64,000 bases of DNA from Bacteroidia bacterium (GCA_030430575.1 JAUIKF010000018.1:62001-126000); one strand, 5' to 3'. Positions 42,578-51,649 are shown, counted from the first letter of the stretch. The notes: a model not told the origin generated them from the letters alone. Program-made: numbers and translations.

Positions 42578-44158
42578 TTACCTTCTCACTTCCTCAAAAC
42601 TAAATACTTTTTCAAAGATGGGGGAGATGATCCATTTGCCCGTTTCGTCAATAATGCCAAAATCGCCTTCAGGATCTTTTACACTGAACAGTCCTTTACC
42701 CAGATACACGATTTCATCCAAATCTCCATCCAGAATGATTTCGCTCCCGAGGTTGTCAATATGGACAATGCCTTTGCGATCTATATCTGCAAATAGGAAG
42801 AGACCATCACCACAATACTTGAGAAACTGATAGCGCGCGGGAAATACCACACGATGGTTCCTGTCGATGGCTTTGACCAGGTGTCTATCTGGCACTACAA
42901 AGATGTCATCCTCAAAGCGCTCTATGGAAGGGTAAATCGGGGGAATTACTTCCTCCCCAAAGGAATTGACAAAGCCATATCCTTCTTGTGGGCGATGGGT
43001 CACTCCCCCTTTGGGGATGAGTTCATCATCTGCTGGCCATAGTCCTGCATCGGCTTGTATGGGTTCCTTGGGCCGAAGGGCCGGACGAGGATACCGGCCT
43101 TGCCGTACCGCAGCCAAACCATGTTCGAAATCTCCAGCCCAATCATATTTAAGGGAAATGATCGGTTCGCCTTGCCGGTTGATAAAGCCTACCCGCAAAT
43201 AGCTTACACTTCGTCCTTGTTGGAGAGCTGCGAGTTTTTGAGATAATGGGCTATTAAATAGGCGTTCGAGTTGAGCCTTATCATTGCCCGCACGAATGGT
43301 CATGGCAGTCATTTGACGCATCAGGGAGTCATATAAGGCTTGGGCAGCAGGGGTGTCAAATGGTTTTATCACTTGCTCTACCATCGTGACACGCGCGGCC
43401 CCTTCTGAGAAAGCAGCCCCCTTGGCAAAAACTGCCGGGATAACGACCTGGCCTTGAGAATTGAGATAGCCGACACTATCTTGTTGGGTGAAGGCGGCCA
43501 AGCCTTCGGAGAAGGGTTGGATGTCTTGATAACAAGGACTGAGAATTTCCCGACCTTGACGGTCTATCAGCCCCATATATCCTTCCATTTTGATGGTGCC
43601 GCGTGATTGATAGACATTTCCCATGAAAATTCGCGCTACCCCTTGTTGATCAAATGGGTACACAAAATCAAAACGGGGAGCAATAGTAGTACTACCTGAC
43701 GGGTTAATATAGCCCCATTTACCATCGAGGCGGATGGGGGCAAGGCCTTCGGAGAAGTCCCCTACCTGTTCAAAGGTGGGCGGGACGATCCATTCGCCCT
43801 GGGGATTGATGAAGCCCCAGCGGCCACGTTGTTTGACACCAGCGATTCCTTCATGGAAGGACCGAACCGCTTCATATTGCATTTTGACAACTACCTGTCC
43901 ATCATAATTGCAAAACCCCCATAATCCCCCAGTCTTGGGTGGATGGGCACTGGCCCCTATATTCACTGCTACTAATCCCTCGCTGAACCCCCGTATGTCA
44001 TCGTATATCTCGGGGATCACCTCTCGTCCAGCTAGGTCAATGTATCCGAACTGACCTTCCTTCCACACCAAGGCCAGAGAGACCTCTTGTGCCTTCAGGG
44101 CAATACCTCCTAGCATTCCAAATAAAGCAAGGAATAGAGCGAAATGTAATGGCTTCAT
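42578..44158 (-). CDS. Secreted WG-repeat protein
   Basis: 526 residues with signal peptide MKPLHFALFLALFGMLGG. Repeated units such as QFGYIDLAGREVIPEIYDD, RWGFINPQGEWIVPPTF and KWGYINPSGSTTIAPRF, each with G[FYL]I and a bulky residue before G, are WG/KWG repeats that form beta structure. At least seven are visible, with a helical insertion near residues 270-320 (QALYDSLMRQMTAMTIRAG). WG proteins are exported and of unknown function. It stands alone in a leftward transcript between the GT28-like and aminotransferase genes. Confidence 0.92.
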   Translation of the reverse strand: MKPLHFALFLALFGMLGGIALKAQEVSLALVWKEGQFGYIDLAGREVIPEIYDDIRGFSEGLVAVNIGASAHPPKTGGLWGFCNYDGQVVVKMQYEAVRSFHEGIAGVKQRGRWGFINPQGEWIVPPTFEQVGDFSEGLAPIRLDGKWGYINPSGSTTIAPRFDFVYPFDQQGVARIFMGNVYQSRGTIKMEGYMGLIDRQGREILSPCYQDIQPFSEGLAAFTQQDSVGYLNSQGQVVIPAVFAKGAAFSEGAARVTMVEQVIKPFDTPAAQALYDSLMRQMTAMTIRAGNDKAQLERLFNSPLSQKLAALQQGRSVSYLRVGFINRQGEPIISLKYDWAGDFEHGLAAVRQGRYPRPALRPKEPIQADAGLWPADDELIPKGGVTHRPQEGYGFVNSFGEEVIPPIYPSIERFEDDIFVVPDRHLVKAIDRNHRVVFPARYQFLKYCGDGLFLFADIDRKGIVHIDNLGSEIILDGDLDEIVYLGKGLFSVKDPEGDFGIIDETGKWIISPIFEKVFSFEEVRR

Positions 44159-44321
44159 GTAATTGGATCGTCTTGATCACGTAGTTGAATATTATGAATG
44201 AAACGGAATGTGAGGTTTGGTAGGATAAAAGTAAGAACAAAGTTTTTGGTGGAACTGGCCTTCTTATCCCATTTCTTTCAGGTTCAAATGCTCAACAAAG
44301 GTGCCAATTATACATGGAAAC

Positions 44322-45395
44322 CTAGTTCATTAGCAGGTTTATGAGGCGTCGCACGTCCTCCAAGCTTACAGCTGGGAAGTTGGCAATCCGCAATTGTTTG
44401 CCCTTCATCGGGCCATATCCATTCCCGACGATCAGTCCTTCGGCCGCCAATCTTGATAGCAGTGCCTTATTATCATCTGGTGTGTTCACAACTATAACTG
44501 TCGGCGAGCGATCTGCAGGTATTTTTACAAATAGTTCATACGACGGATGTTGGGCGAAAAAATCGTACAGCATATCCGCTTTTTCTCTCGTCTCTGCACG
44601 GATCTGTTCGATCCCTTTAGACAGCATGTCCTCACACACCTTACCAAGGAGATAGACGGCAGAGATATTGGGCGTCTCTGGGGTCTGATTTTTCTGGGCA
44701 TATTTGAGCAAAGAAGCGAAACTGTGATAACTCCCTACATTTCGCCCTGAAGCCTGTATCGCAGCTGCGCGTTCGATAGCCCTTGGCCCCGCAATCAGCA
44801 CCCCTAGCCCTGCCGGTAGGCCAAAACATTTTTGCACAGAAAAGTACCCTGCGTCTACCTGCGACCAATCCACCGCCGCATAAGGAGCGATAGACACCAT
44901 ATCGAGCGTCACGAGTGCCTCTGGATATTTTGCTCGAAACTGATAAATCTCATCCAAAGAAAGCCTTACGCCCGTACTGGTTTCATTTAAGGTGAAATTG
45001 ATGAGGTCAGGAACGTGAGTGAGAGATTTTGGATCAAAATCTACCCCCTCTCCCCAAGGCACCTCCACCTTCTCTGGCGCATGTCCTAGCGCTGTGACAA
45101 TGTCAAAAAAGCGACGGGAGAAAGAACCATTCACAAAATGTAGGCTATGCCGATCCAGGCAATTCTGAGCCAGGCGTTCCCATATCTCCGTTGCGGAGCT
45201 GAAGAAGAATACCTGAAAATTTCCAGGAACCCCCAACAATTCCTTCACATGGCCTACAGCCTTCGCATGTATCGCCTGATACGTCGCACTACGGTGCGAC
45301 TGGGAGAATAATTGCTGGGTCAGTCCTTCGATAAGGTGCTGATGGACAGTAGGATAAAGCGCAGCAGGTCCTGGGGTGAAGAAGGTTTTTTTCAT
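44322..45395 (-). CDS. Class V aminotransferase (phosphoserine-aminotransferase-like)
   Basis: About 357 residues from the ATG at 45395 (MKKTFFTPGPAALYPT); an ATG three codons earlier is also possible. The class V fold is shown by FTPGPAALYP, FFFSSATEIWE, NETSTGVRL and the PLP lysine in FSVQKCFGLP, and by ADRSPTVIVV near the end. It is closest to the SerC/alanine-glyoxylate group of fold-type I PLP enzymes and may be the pathway enzyme for serine synthesis, but neighbours give no pathway context, so the exact substrate is open. Confidence 0.88.
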   Translation of the reverse strand: MKKTFFTPGPAALYPTVHQHLIEGLTQQLFSQSHRSATYQAIHAKAVGHVKELLGVPGNFQVFFFSSATEIWERLAQNCLDRHSLHFVNGSFSRRFFDIVTALGHAPEKVEVPWGEGVDFDPKSLTHVPDLINFTLNETSTGVRLSLDEIYQFRAKYPEALVTLDMVSIAPYAAVDWSQVDAGYFSVQKCFGLPAGLGVLIAGPRAIERAAAIQASGRNVGSYHSFASLLKYAQKNQTPETPNISAVYLLGKVCEDMLSKGIEQIRAETREKADMLYDFFAQHPSYELFVKIPADRSPTVIVVNTPDDNKALLSRLAAEGLIVGNGYGPMKGKQLRIANFPAVSLEDVRRLINLLMN

Positions 45396-45532
45396 GGGAG
45401 GCAAAATTCGGGATTTTTATTGTAATTATCCCGGCCATTACCTTTTGTTTTATTATCAATTTAGGTATCTTCATAAAGGAAATAACGGACAATACAAACA
45501 CATTTTCCAAAGAAACGGTTTGGTGATAAATT

Positions 45533-45828
45533 ATGGCTAGGGATAAATACCATGACTTAGTTAAAAGAGCTTTAATCAATGATGGATGGACAATAACTCA
45601 TGACCCATTAAGATTGTCAAAATTGACTAGGGCTGTTGAAATCGATTTAGGCGCGGAGAAGCTTTAAAGGAAGTGGAACCTGACCGATTACTTTTCCTTG
45701 CCTTACCGCTGCCGATTTATGAAGGACTTCTTCAAGAAACTATTTCCAAACGTGTTCTAGAAAATTCGAATATCCATTTGATAATCTATGATTTAGAAGA
45801 AAAGCAAATGTTACTATGGAAAAACTAG
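45533..45828 (+). pseudogene. xisH: xisH remnant with internal deletion
   Basis: The first part reads MARDKYHDLVKRALINDGWT and continues to AVEIDLGAEKL before a stop at 45665-45667. A shifted frame from 45661 resumes as ALKEVEPDRLLFLALPLPIY and runs to TAG at 45826. Both halves match the ends of XisH (about 138 residues), the fdxN-element excision factor with a PD-(D/E)XK fold. The missing middle, about 35 residues by comparison with the family, includes the EVK catalytic stretch. So this gene is broken by an internal deletion with a frame change. Its 3' end overlaps xisI by 13 bases, as in intact pairs. Confidence 0.85.
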
Positions 45829-46157
45829 TTTCATATAAAGAGATTGCCAAAGAGATTACAGACATAGTTTATAGTAAACTCCTTGGAGGCGACGATGTGA
45901 TTATTCAACCTATTACTGATGAAGCACGGGGTCATTATCTTGTTTTTAATAATGGTTGGCGCGATAATCAGCACCGTATTTATGGAGTGGTCGTCCATAT
46001 AGAAGTAAAAAAAGAAGGAAAAATTTGGTTACACCATGATGGCACAGACCTTATTGTGGGGCAGATGTTACTTGACAGAGGGGTGCCAAAGACCGACTTG
46101 GTTTTAGGATTTCATGCACCGATCATGCGTGCAGATACAGAATTTGCTGTTCAATAA
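45816..46157 (+). CDS. xisI: XisI family protein, intact partner of broken xisH
   Basis: 113 residues: MEKLVSYKEIAKEITDIVYS, then GHYLVFNNGWRDNQHRIYGV, VHIEVKKEGKIWLHHDGTD and PKTDLVLGFHAPIMR, all typical of XisI. XisHI were first described as controlling factors for fdxN element excision in Anabaena, and are widespread as a pair that may act as a toxin-antitoxin or defence module. Here XisI remains complete while XisH has lost its core, so a function without the partner is doubtful. The gene sits between unrelated genes, suggesting a horizontally acquired, decaying cassette. Confidence 0.9.
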   Translation: MEKLVSYKEIAKEITDIVYSKLLGGDDVIIQPITDEARGHYLVFNNGWRDNQHRIYGVVVHIEVKKEGKIWLHHDGTDLIVGQMLLDRGVPKTDLVLGFHAPIMRADTEFAVQ

Positions 46158-46162
46158 AAACC

Positions 46163-46199
46163 AACACGCAACAGGCTTTATTTCAACCTGTTGCGTGTT
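46163..46199. terminator. Strong hairpin after xisI
   Basis: AACACGCAACAGG (46163-46175) pairs exactly with CCTGTTGCGTGTT (46187-46199). Rightward there is no T run, but leftward GGTTTTTATTG follows, so it is better placed to end leftward transcripts from the acidic T9SS gene. Confidence 0.7.
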
Positions 46200-46235
46200 C
46201 ATCCACGCGTGTGGAAATACATATCGCGTGAGCTG

Positions 46236-46271
46236 AATTCCTAACAGATTGAAGAAAATCTGTTAGGAATT
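46236..46271. repeat. Perfect 15-bp inverted repeat
   Basis: AATTCCTAACAGATT (46236-46250) and AATCTGTTAGGAATT (46257-46271) flank a six-base loop. It lies eight bases from the stop of the leftward acidic protein gene and lacks a T run. Confidence 0.8.
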
Positions 46272-46278
46272 TAAAGGC

Positions 46279-47415
46279 CTAATTCACCACCAATTTCTTA
46301 TTCATCACCTTGCCATTCTGGCTGATATTGAGGAAATATACGCCACTGGCTTCACCTGTCAAGTCGATTTCTTTTTCGTAAGGACCACTGAAGTCGACGA
46401 GCTTCTCGCCATAGATTTTCTGCCCTTGAGCGTTCAGGACGCTGATATTGACGTCACCTGCTTCGGCAGCTTCAAAGCTCAGGTTGAAACGACCATTGCT
46501 GGGATTGGGGTAGAAAGATAGCTCATTCACAGCAAGACTGTTTTTTACATCTCCGACTTCAATACCAGAGTCGCGCAGAAGCTCTTCATCATCTGTAGAA
46601 AGGTCCTCTACTTCTACAAATACCGCAATTCGGATCATTTTCTTGACGACTTTTTTGCCATCATCTTCGGCATCTACCGTCACACTGACTTGCATTTCTT
46701 TAGTCACTTCTTGTTCCACATCGGCATCATCTCCAGCGTGTTTATGGATAAAGACATTTTCTCCGTCGTCTGTCTTGAATTGGAACATATTAGCGCCTTC
46801 TTTCACCTCAATGCCCATTTCTTCCAGCTTGGCGCGGGTCTCTGGGTCGAGTTCTTCCATCTCAATAGACTCAAAAGCCTTTTTGATTTCTCCTTCAATT
46901 TGTTCGCCTAAACCATCCAGCTTGATATTAAAATGATTTTCTCCATCATCGCTATGCCACTCAAAATGCTGGTTGCCATCCATTTCAAAAACTTCCCCAT
47001 TCTCTCCCTGAAACTTCAGATGAAGTTCTTTCGCTTTTTCCATCGCAGCTTCCACCTTGGCCTGCATCTCTGCATCCAAGCCTTCCATAGAGATTTCGCC
47101 GTCCGCGTTGTGCTTGAACTTAAACACATTGTGAGCGCCTGATTCTCCGTCAGTATCGACTTTGATCTGAATAGTATGGCTGTCTCCGTCATGTGATTCA
47201 TGTACATCGGCATCGACGCCTACGGCTTCCATTAGCGCCTCGACGTCAATATCGCTGTCACTCGTTACGGTGGTATCGATCACGGTTTTCACGCCGTCGA
47301 TCTCTTTGGTCATCTTGATCGTGACCGTGTTTTTCTTTTCTGTTGTAGTGGGCTGTTGGGCAAAAAGACCAACTGCCAAACATAGAAGGGTTAGAATAAG
47401 AGAAATTCGTTTCAT
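46279..47415 (-). CDS. Acidic T9SS-secreted protein divergent from kinase/regulator
   Basis: 378 residues: signal peptide MKRISLILTLLCLAVGLFAQ, a very acidic and Asp/His-rich middle (DVHESHDGDSHTIQIKVD, AEMQAKVEAAMEKAKEL), and a C-terminal T9SS type A sorting domain (FYPNPSNGRFNLSF to VYFLNISQNGKVMNKK). It should be secreted and surface-attached or released. The acidic repeats may bind metals, but this is inferred. It is divergent from the HisKA kinase and OmpR regulator genes with operator-like repeats in between, so it is a likely target of that system and perhaps part of its sensing. Confidence 0.87.
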   Translation of the reverse strand: MKRISLILTLLCLAVGLFAQQPTTTEKKNTVTIKMTKEIDGVKTVIDTTVTSDSDIDVEALMEAVGVDADVHESHDGDSHTIQIKVDTDGESGAHNVFKFKHNADGEISMEGLDAEMQAKVEAAMEKAKELHLKFQGENGEVFEMDGNQHFEWHSDDGENHFNIKLDGLGEQIEGEIKKAFESIEMEELDPETRAKLEEMGIEVKEGANMFQFKTDDGENVFIHKHAGDDADVEQEVTKEMQVSVTVDAEDDGKKVVKKMIRIAVFVEVEDLSTDDEELLRDSGIEVGDVKNSLAVNELSFYPNPSNGRFNLSFEAAEAGDVNISVLNAQGQKIYGEKLVDFSGPYEKEIDLTGEASGVYFLNISQNGKVMNKKLVVN

Positions 47416-47545
47416 TGGAATAAAATTGAGGGTTAGAAAAAGAAAAAGAATTATTGGCTTGTGTAAAATGGAAAATCAACTCCTATTTTAATTTCCATTT
47501 TGATTCGTTCCTAATCTCTAATACTCCAAATGTAAGCGAAAAGCC

Positions 47546-47585
47546 GTTAAATCGGTGTTAAAGAAAAGTTAAAGTACCTGTTAAA
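47546..47585. promoter_or_regulatory. Four phased GTTAAA direct repeats (operator candidate)
   Basis: GTTAAA begins at 47546, 47557, 47568 and 47580, spacings of 11, 11 and 12 bases. The set lies between the acidic T9SS gene and the HisKA kinase gene and resembles the repeats at 14835-14872. The OmpR-type regulator encoded at 49316 is the obvious candidate binder. Confidence 0.65.
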
Positions 47586-47623
47586 CTGAACATCTAGGCA
47601 TAGATTCCTTATTTTTACCTTAG

Positions 47624-49246
47624 ATGAATAAACGCACCCTCTATATCATTATCGGCTTGATGAGTGTCGCGCTAGTGGGCATCATAGGGCTCCAAGCGTA
47701 CTGGATCTCCAAGGCCCTAAACTTGAGTCAGCGCAATTTTGAGACCCATGTAAACAATGCCATGCGCCATGTCGTGCGCCAGCTAGAGCAGCGGGAAATG
47801 AATCAATTTTTGATTGTAGCAGCAGGCATGGAAGCAGAGGGAGTCAGGGTAAAAGTATTTGACCATTCAGAAGAATCAGAAGGACATGAACTGGGCGATA
47901 GTATTCGGGTAAATTATTCTTCAGATGCCGTTTTCTTGAGTGAAAATCATCTTCCAGATGGAGAGGTACAAATACGGGTTCAAGCAAGTACAAGCAGTAG
48001 TTCTGACGATACAGTTTGGGTTGATCATACAGTTGGGGCAAATGTCAAAAGAGCGATTAGGCATATGCCGCTATCAGGGCTAAATCTGTGGGCTGAAGAA
48101 CGTTTGTCAGAACATTTACATCACCTGGAAAAAGAAGAGTCTGACATTGAAGAAATGTTTGCTAGGACGCTTCAATTTGTTGCATCTCCATCCAAAACCA
48201 TCGGTGAGCGGATCGACATTACCCAGTTGGACACCTTGCTCTCACAAGCTTTTCGCGATGCAGGCATCACCTTGGACTACCAGTTCATGGTCTTCAAAGA
48301 CAGGAAAAAAGAGGTCGTTTTCAAAACGAGCAATGCCTCAGAAGGGTCCCTATTTGAGACCAAGCACCAGATTCAGCTTTTCCCCAATTCTTCGGGCGTA
48401 TTTCGCTCCTTACTGGGCGTCTATTTCCCCAGTCAACGCTTACATACCTTCGGTGATGTCTGGGGCTTGGCGAGTGCCTCCTTCTTTTTTACCAGCATCA
48501 TTCTGATCTGCTTTGCCTTGACTATCCGTGCTATCCTCCGCCAGAAAAAGCTCTCCGAGATGAAGAATGACTTCATCAACAATATGACCCACGAGTTCAA
48601 AACCCCTTTGGCAACCATTTCCCTGGCCACAGATGCCCTCAATGCCCCGATGGTCCGTGAGCAGCCCGAGAAGATGAACTATTACACCCGCATCATCAAG
48701 GAAGAAAACCAACGCATGAACCAACAGGTAGAACGCGTTCTTCAAATCGCACGGACACAGATCCGACTCAAACCCGTCACCCTTGACATGCATCAAGTCA
48801 TCGAGCGTGCCGCCGAAAACATCCAATTGCATGTGGCTAAGCGTCAAGGGAAAGTGACCCTTGACCTCGCAGCTGCCCAGACGAGTCTGCAAGGCGACGA
48901 AGTCCACCTCACCAATCTATTCACCAACCTCCTGGACAACGCCAATAAATATAGCCCACAAGCCCCTGACATATCCATCCGTAGCTGGAACGATGACGGA
49001 ATGCTGGCTATCAGCGTGGGGGATAAAGGACTGGGGATCAGCAAGTCTGATCTGGAGAAGGTCTTTGACCGATTTTATCGTGTCTCAACCGGTAACCTTC
49101 ACGATGTGAAGGGTTTTGGGCTGGGGCTTAGCTATGTGCGAGAGATCGTACAGGCACATCACGGAGAGATCCGCGTGAAAAGTAAAGTTGGTCAAGGGAC
49201 GACGTTTACGGTGTATTTGCCAATCGATGAGCGTTCTAGGTTTTAG
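47624..49246 (+). CDS. Sensor histidine kinase (HisKA), two-helix sensor
   Basis: 540 residues: a membrane helix at 7-27, a periplasmic loop with acidic and hydrophobic patches, a second helix at about 283-305, a phosphoacceptor segment NNMTHEFKTPLATISL with H323, and a HATPase domain with LFTNLLDNANKYS (N box), VGDKGLGISKSDLEKVFDRF and GFGLGLSYVREIVQAHHG. The usual HisKA kinase layout; the receiver for its phosphoryl group is the OmpR regulator 70 bases downstream. The periplasmic sensor has no named domain, and the signal is unknown. It is divergent from the acidic T9SS gene. Confidence 0.95.
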   Translation: MNKRTLYIIIGLMSVALVGIIGLQAYWISKALNLSQRNFETHVNNAMRHVVRQLEQREMNQFLIVAAGMEAEGVRVKVFDHSEESEGHELGDSIRVNYSSDAVFLSENHLPDGEVQIRVQASTSSSSDDTVWVDHTVGANVKRAIRHMPLSGLNLWAEERLSEHLHHLEKEESDIEEMFARTLQFVASPSKTIGERIDITQLDTLLSQAFRDAGITLDYQFMVFKDRKKEVVFKTSNASEGSLFETKHQIQLFPNSSGVFRSLLGVYFPSQRLHTFGDVWGLASASFFFTSIILICFALTIRAILRQKKLSEMKNDFINNMTHEFKTPLATISLATDALNAPMVREQPEKMNYYTRIIKEENQRMNQQVERVLQIARTQIRLKPVTLDMHQVIERAAENIQLHVAKRQGKVTLDLAAAQTSLQGDEVHLTNLFTNLLDNANKYSPQAPDISIRSWNDDGMLAISVGDKGLGISKSDLEKVFDRFYRVSTGNLHDVKGFGLGLSYVREIVQAHHGEIRVKSKVGQGTTFTVYLPIDERSRF

Positions 49247-49315
49247 GTTCTAAGTAAGTTCAAGGAGGAATGCATTTCATTCAACATTCATAATTCCTCC
49301 ATTCAAAATTCTCCC

Positions 49316-50005
49316 ATGAATAATTCCTTATTGTTAGTTGAAGACGAGTACAATTTTGGGGCTGTGCTCAAAGATTATTTGGGCATGCAGGGGTTTGAAG
49401 TGACCTGGTGTCAAGATGGAGAGGCGGGAGCAAAGGCCTTTCACTCAGGGTATTTTGACCTGTGCATCTTGGACATCATGATGCCGTTAAAAGACGGATT
49501 TACCCTGGCTGAGGAAATCAGAAAAGCACGGCCCCAGCAACCCATCATTTTCCTGACGGCACGTTCGCTCCGAGAAGACGTCATTCAAGGCTTTAAGCTA
49601 GGCGCGGACGATTACATCACCAAGCCCTTTGACTCGGAAGAACTCCTCTACCGCATCCGCGCCATCCTCAAGCGTAGCCAAAGCGAATCTCCTGTTGAAG
49701 ATCAACCCCAACAATTTAACCTGCACGATTACACCTTCGACCACGAATTTCGCACCCTCACTTTAGGCGAAAAAAGCATACGCCTTTCGCCCAAAGAATC
49801 AGACCTGCTCCACTTGCTTTGTTTACAAAAAAATGATCTCCTATCTCGCGAAAATGCCCTCCGCATGCTCTGGGGAGACGATAATTACTTCAATGGAAGG
49901 AGCATGGATGTATTTGTCAGCAAATTGCGCAAATACCTCAAGGAAGATCCGCGGATTCGGATCGAGAATATTCATGGGAAGGGGTTTAGGTTAGTGGTAG
50001 AGTGA
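49316..50005 (+). CDS. OmpR-family response regulator
   Basis: 229 residues. The receiver (about 1-120) has E9-D10, phosphoacceptor D53 in CILDIMMP and K103 in YITKPFDSEELLY. The C-terminal winged helix (about 135-228) reads RLSPKESDLLHLLCLQ, RMLWGDDNYF, RSMDVFVSKLRKYLKEDP and NIHGKGFRLVVE. It is very similar to the winged helix of the one-component regulator at 14910-15809. Partner of the kinase immediately upstream. The GTTAAA repeats upstream of the kinase gene are a plausible autoregulatory site. Confidence 0.96.
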   Translation: MNNSLLLVEDEYNFGAVLKDYLGMQGFEVTWCQDGEAGAKAFHSGYFDLCILDIMMPLKDGFTLAEEIRKARPQQPIIFLTARSLREDVIQGFKLGADDYITKPFDSEELLYRIRAILKRSQSESPVEDQPQQFNLHDYTFDHEFRTLTLGEKSIRLSPKESDLLHLLCLQKNDLLSRENALRMLWGDDNYFNGRSMDVFVSKLRKYLKEDPRIRIENIHGKGFRLVVE

Positions 50006-50209
50006 GCCGCTCCCTGCGGTCGCTGCGAGAGTCGAGACCGCTCGGCTCGAAGACTCGCCTTCGCTGTGGGATAAGAGGATGTCTGCCCTAAATCTCACAG
50101 CGAGTCTTCGAGGGATCCCACAGTGAGGAGCTTTGCGACGAACGGTCTCGCAGCGAGCCCGCAGGGTGAGCGGTCCCGCAGAGAGGAGCAATAGCTACGA
50201 ACGGTCTCC
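50006..50209. repeat. GC-rich palindromic element between convergent genes
   Basis: Downstream of the regulator gene is an unusually GC-rich stretch with repeated and inverted units: AGTCTTCGAG and its complement CTCGAAGACT, ACGAACGGTCTC repeated at about 50138 and 50196, and GAGACCGCTC near the left end. The strand can fold into long imperfect hairpins. It may serve as a double terminator or be a mobile palindromic element. Confidence 0.7.
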
Positions 50210-51649
50210 TTACCAATCAAACTCATGTCGTAAGACCCGCTCAAACAGCTGCTCAAGTGCCTGGGGGTCTCCATTGAGCTTGTGTAGCTCCACAGAGAAA
50301 AACACCTGGTTGGTGCGGCCATTGGTGAATACGGTACGGCCACAAATAGTCGCAGGTCCTTGCCAGTTGCCTGATGTTTTCAGAGGAGTTGTGTAAATGT
50401 CGTTAGCTGGGTCTTTTGCATAAAAAGGATCTGCCCCAGAGATGAAATTGGAACAGATAAGCGGGGGAAAATCAGCGGCGAAAGCAGCGGTGGACCGAAT
50501 CACACTATCGGATGGGATTCGCGCCTGTCCTTCAGAAGTTGAGATGCTATCCATAGGCGAAAACCCAAACACAGCCGAAGCGCCTGAAACAAGCGAACTG
50601 TTGAAGGTGGTAGGAAATCGGGTGGTCCCAAATAATTTTCCGCCTTCATTCAGGTATACTTGAAGCTGATTGGAAGCCACTTCTATATGTAATAAGGAAC
50701 CGAGGCTCGCCTGTGCAGTCCCATCACTGTACCAGAATACCTGGTCATACAAATTGAGGAATATGCCAAATGTAGGGTCCCAAAAAGGCGGCGTGTTAGC
50801 TGCAAGGTCTAAGAAATCATAAGTGAAGCCTCCTTTTGCCAAAATCTCCCGATACAAATCGGTGGGCGTATCTGATGAATGATCATCGATGACCAGGAGG
50901 TCATTTCCTTTTTGCTTGACAAAAAACACTTTTGAAGTATCTGATAAGCTGAAGCTTCCAGCAATATCTCGTGCACGCAAATAGAGCCTGTTTTCTCCCC
51001 CCACAATCAACCCTTCGATCGGAGTAGTTTCCTTGATGGCATTTCTCCCAGTATACAGAATGCCAGGCTGTAATGTGTTTTGATCTGGCTGACTGGGGAC
51101 TACTGTGACAAAGTCCATTTGCCGAGGAAGGGAGAACCATGCCCCATCATTTAACTTGATAAAAACAGAATCCAACGTCTGAAACCCATCAAGGTCATCG
51201 ACCTTCCACTGCGCAGAAAATACAGAATAGACCGTGTCAGGGATCAGAATGACTGAATCTAGGTTAGCGACTGGAGGGGTGTTTTTGATAGGGACCAATA
51301 AATAGGCTGGCGTAGGGTCCGCCAAGCCTTCTCCATCAATGGCCCGCACCCAGAAATCGATGTCTGTTGTATCGGAATTCAATTCCAAATCAAAGCGAAA
51401 CGTACTGTCTTGAATCGTAACGTAATGCCACACCACCTCATCTAGTGAAAGCTCATATCCTGCGACATAGCCATCCTTGTCTTCGCCTGACCAGTGCATG
51501 GTCACGACACTATTGAGTCGATCCTGACCACTCAGGTTGATTTCGGTCAGGAATAATTTGGTCTCTGGAGGAAGGTTATCCAGCAGTTGGCCTTCCTTGC
51601 AACTGATCATACTGACCAGGACCAGGAAATAAAGGAGGAAGTGTTTCAC
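50210..51649 (-). CDS. Fn3-like lipoprotein of secreted-protein cluster
   Basis: About 480 residues. I place the start at the GTG at 51649, which gives a lipoprotein signal KHFLLYFLVLVSMISC with lipobox SMISC; a TTG farther upstream is less natural. Fn3-like strands follow (VVTMHWSGEDKDGYVAGYEL, and DSVFSAQWKVDDLDGF region), then a long beta-rich C-terminal half of unknown type. No T9SS domain is present, so it is probably lipid-anchored. It is the last of three leftward genes (50210-56184) that all encode exported beta-rich proteins. Confidence 0.8.
   Translation of the reverse strand: MKHFLLYFLVLVSMISCKEGQLLDNLPPETKLFLTEINLSGQDRLNSVVTMHWSGEDKDGYVAGYELSLDEVVWHYVTIQDSTFRFDLELNSDTTDIDFWVRAIDGEGLADPTPAYLLVPIKNTPPVANLDSVILIPDTVYSVFSAQWKVDDLDGFQTLDSVFIKLNDGAWFSLPRQMDFVTVVPSQPDQNTLQPGILYTGRNAIKETTPIEGLIVGGENRLYLRARDIAGSFSLSDTSKVFFVKQKGNDLLVIDDHSSDTPTDLYREILAKGGFTYDFLDLAANTPPFWDPTFGIFLNLYDQVFWYSDGTAQASLGSLLHIEVASNQLQVYLNEGGKLFGTTRFPTTFNSSLVSGASAVFGFSPMDSISTSEGQARIPSDSVIRSTAAFAADFPPLICSNFISGADPFYAKDPANDIYTTPLKTSGNWQGPATICGRTVFTNGRTNQVFFSVELHKLNGDPQALEQLFERVLRHEFDW

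Noticed and set aside
47616-47623. TACCTTAG as a -7 promoter element of the HisKA kinase gene
   Set aside because: It touches the ATG at 47624, so transcription would begin inside the coding region; and it departs from TAnnTTTG.
48440-48907. Leftward reading frame across the HisKA kinase gene
   Set aside because: It overlaps the H-box and ATPase region of an evident kinase and has no independent support.
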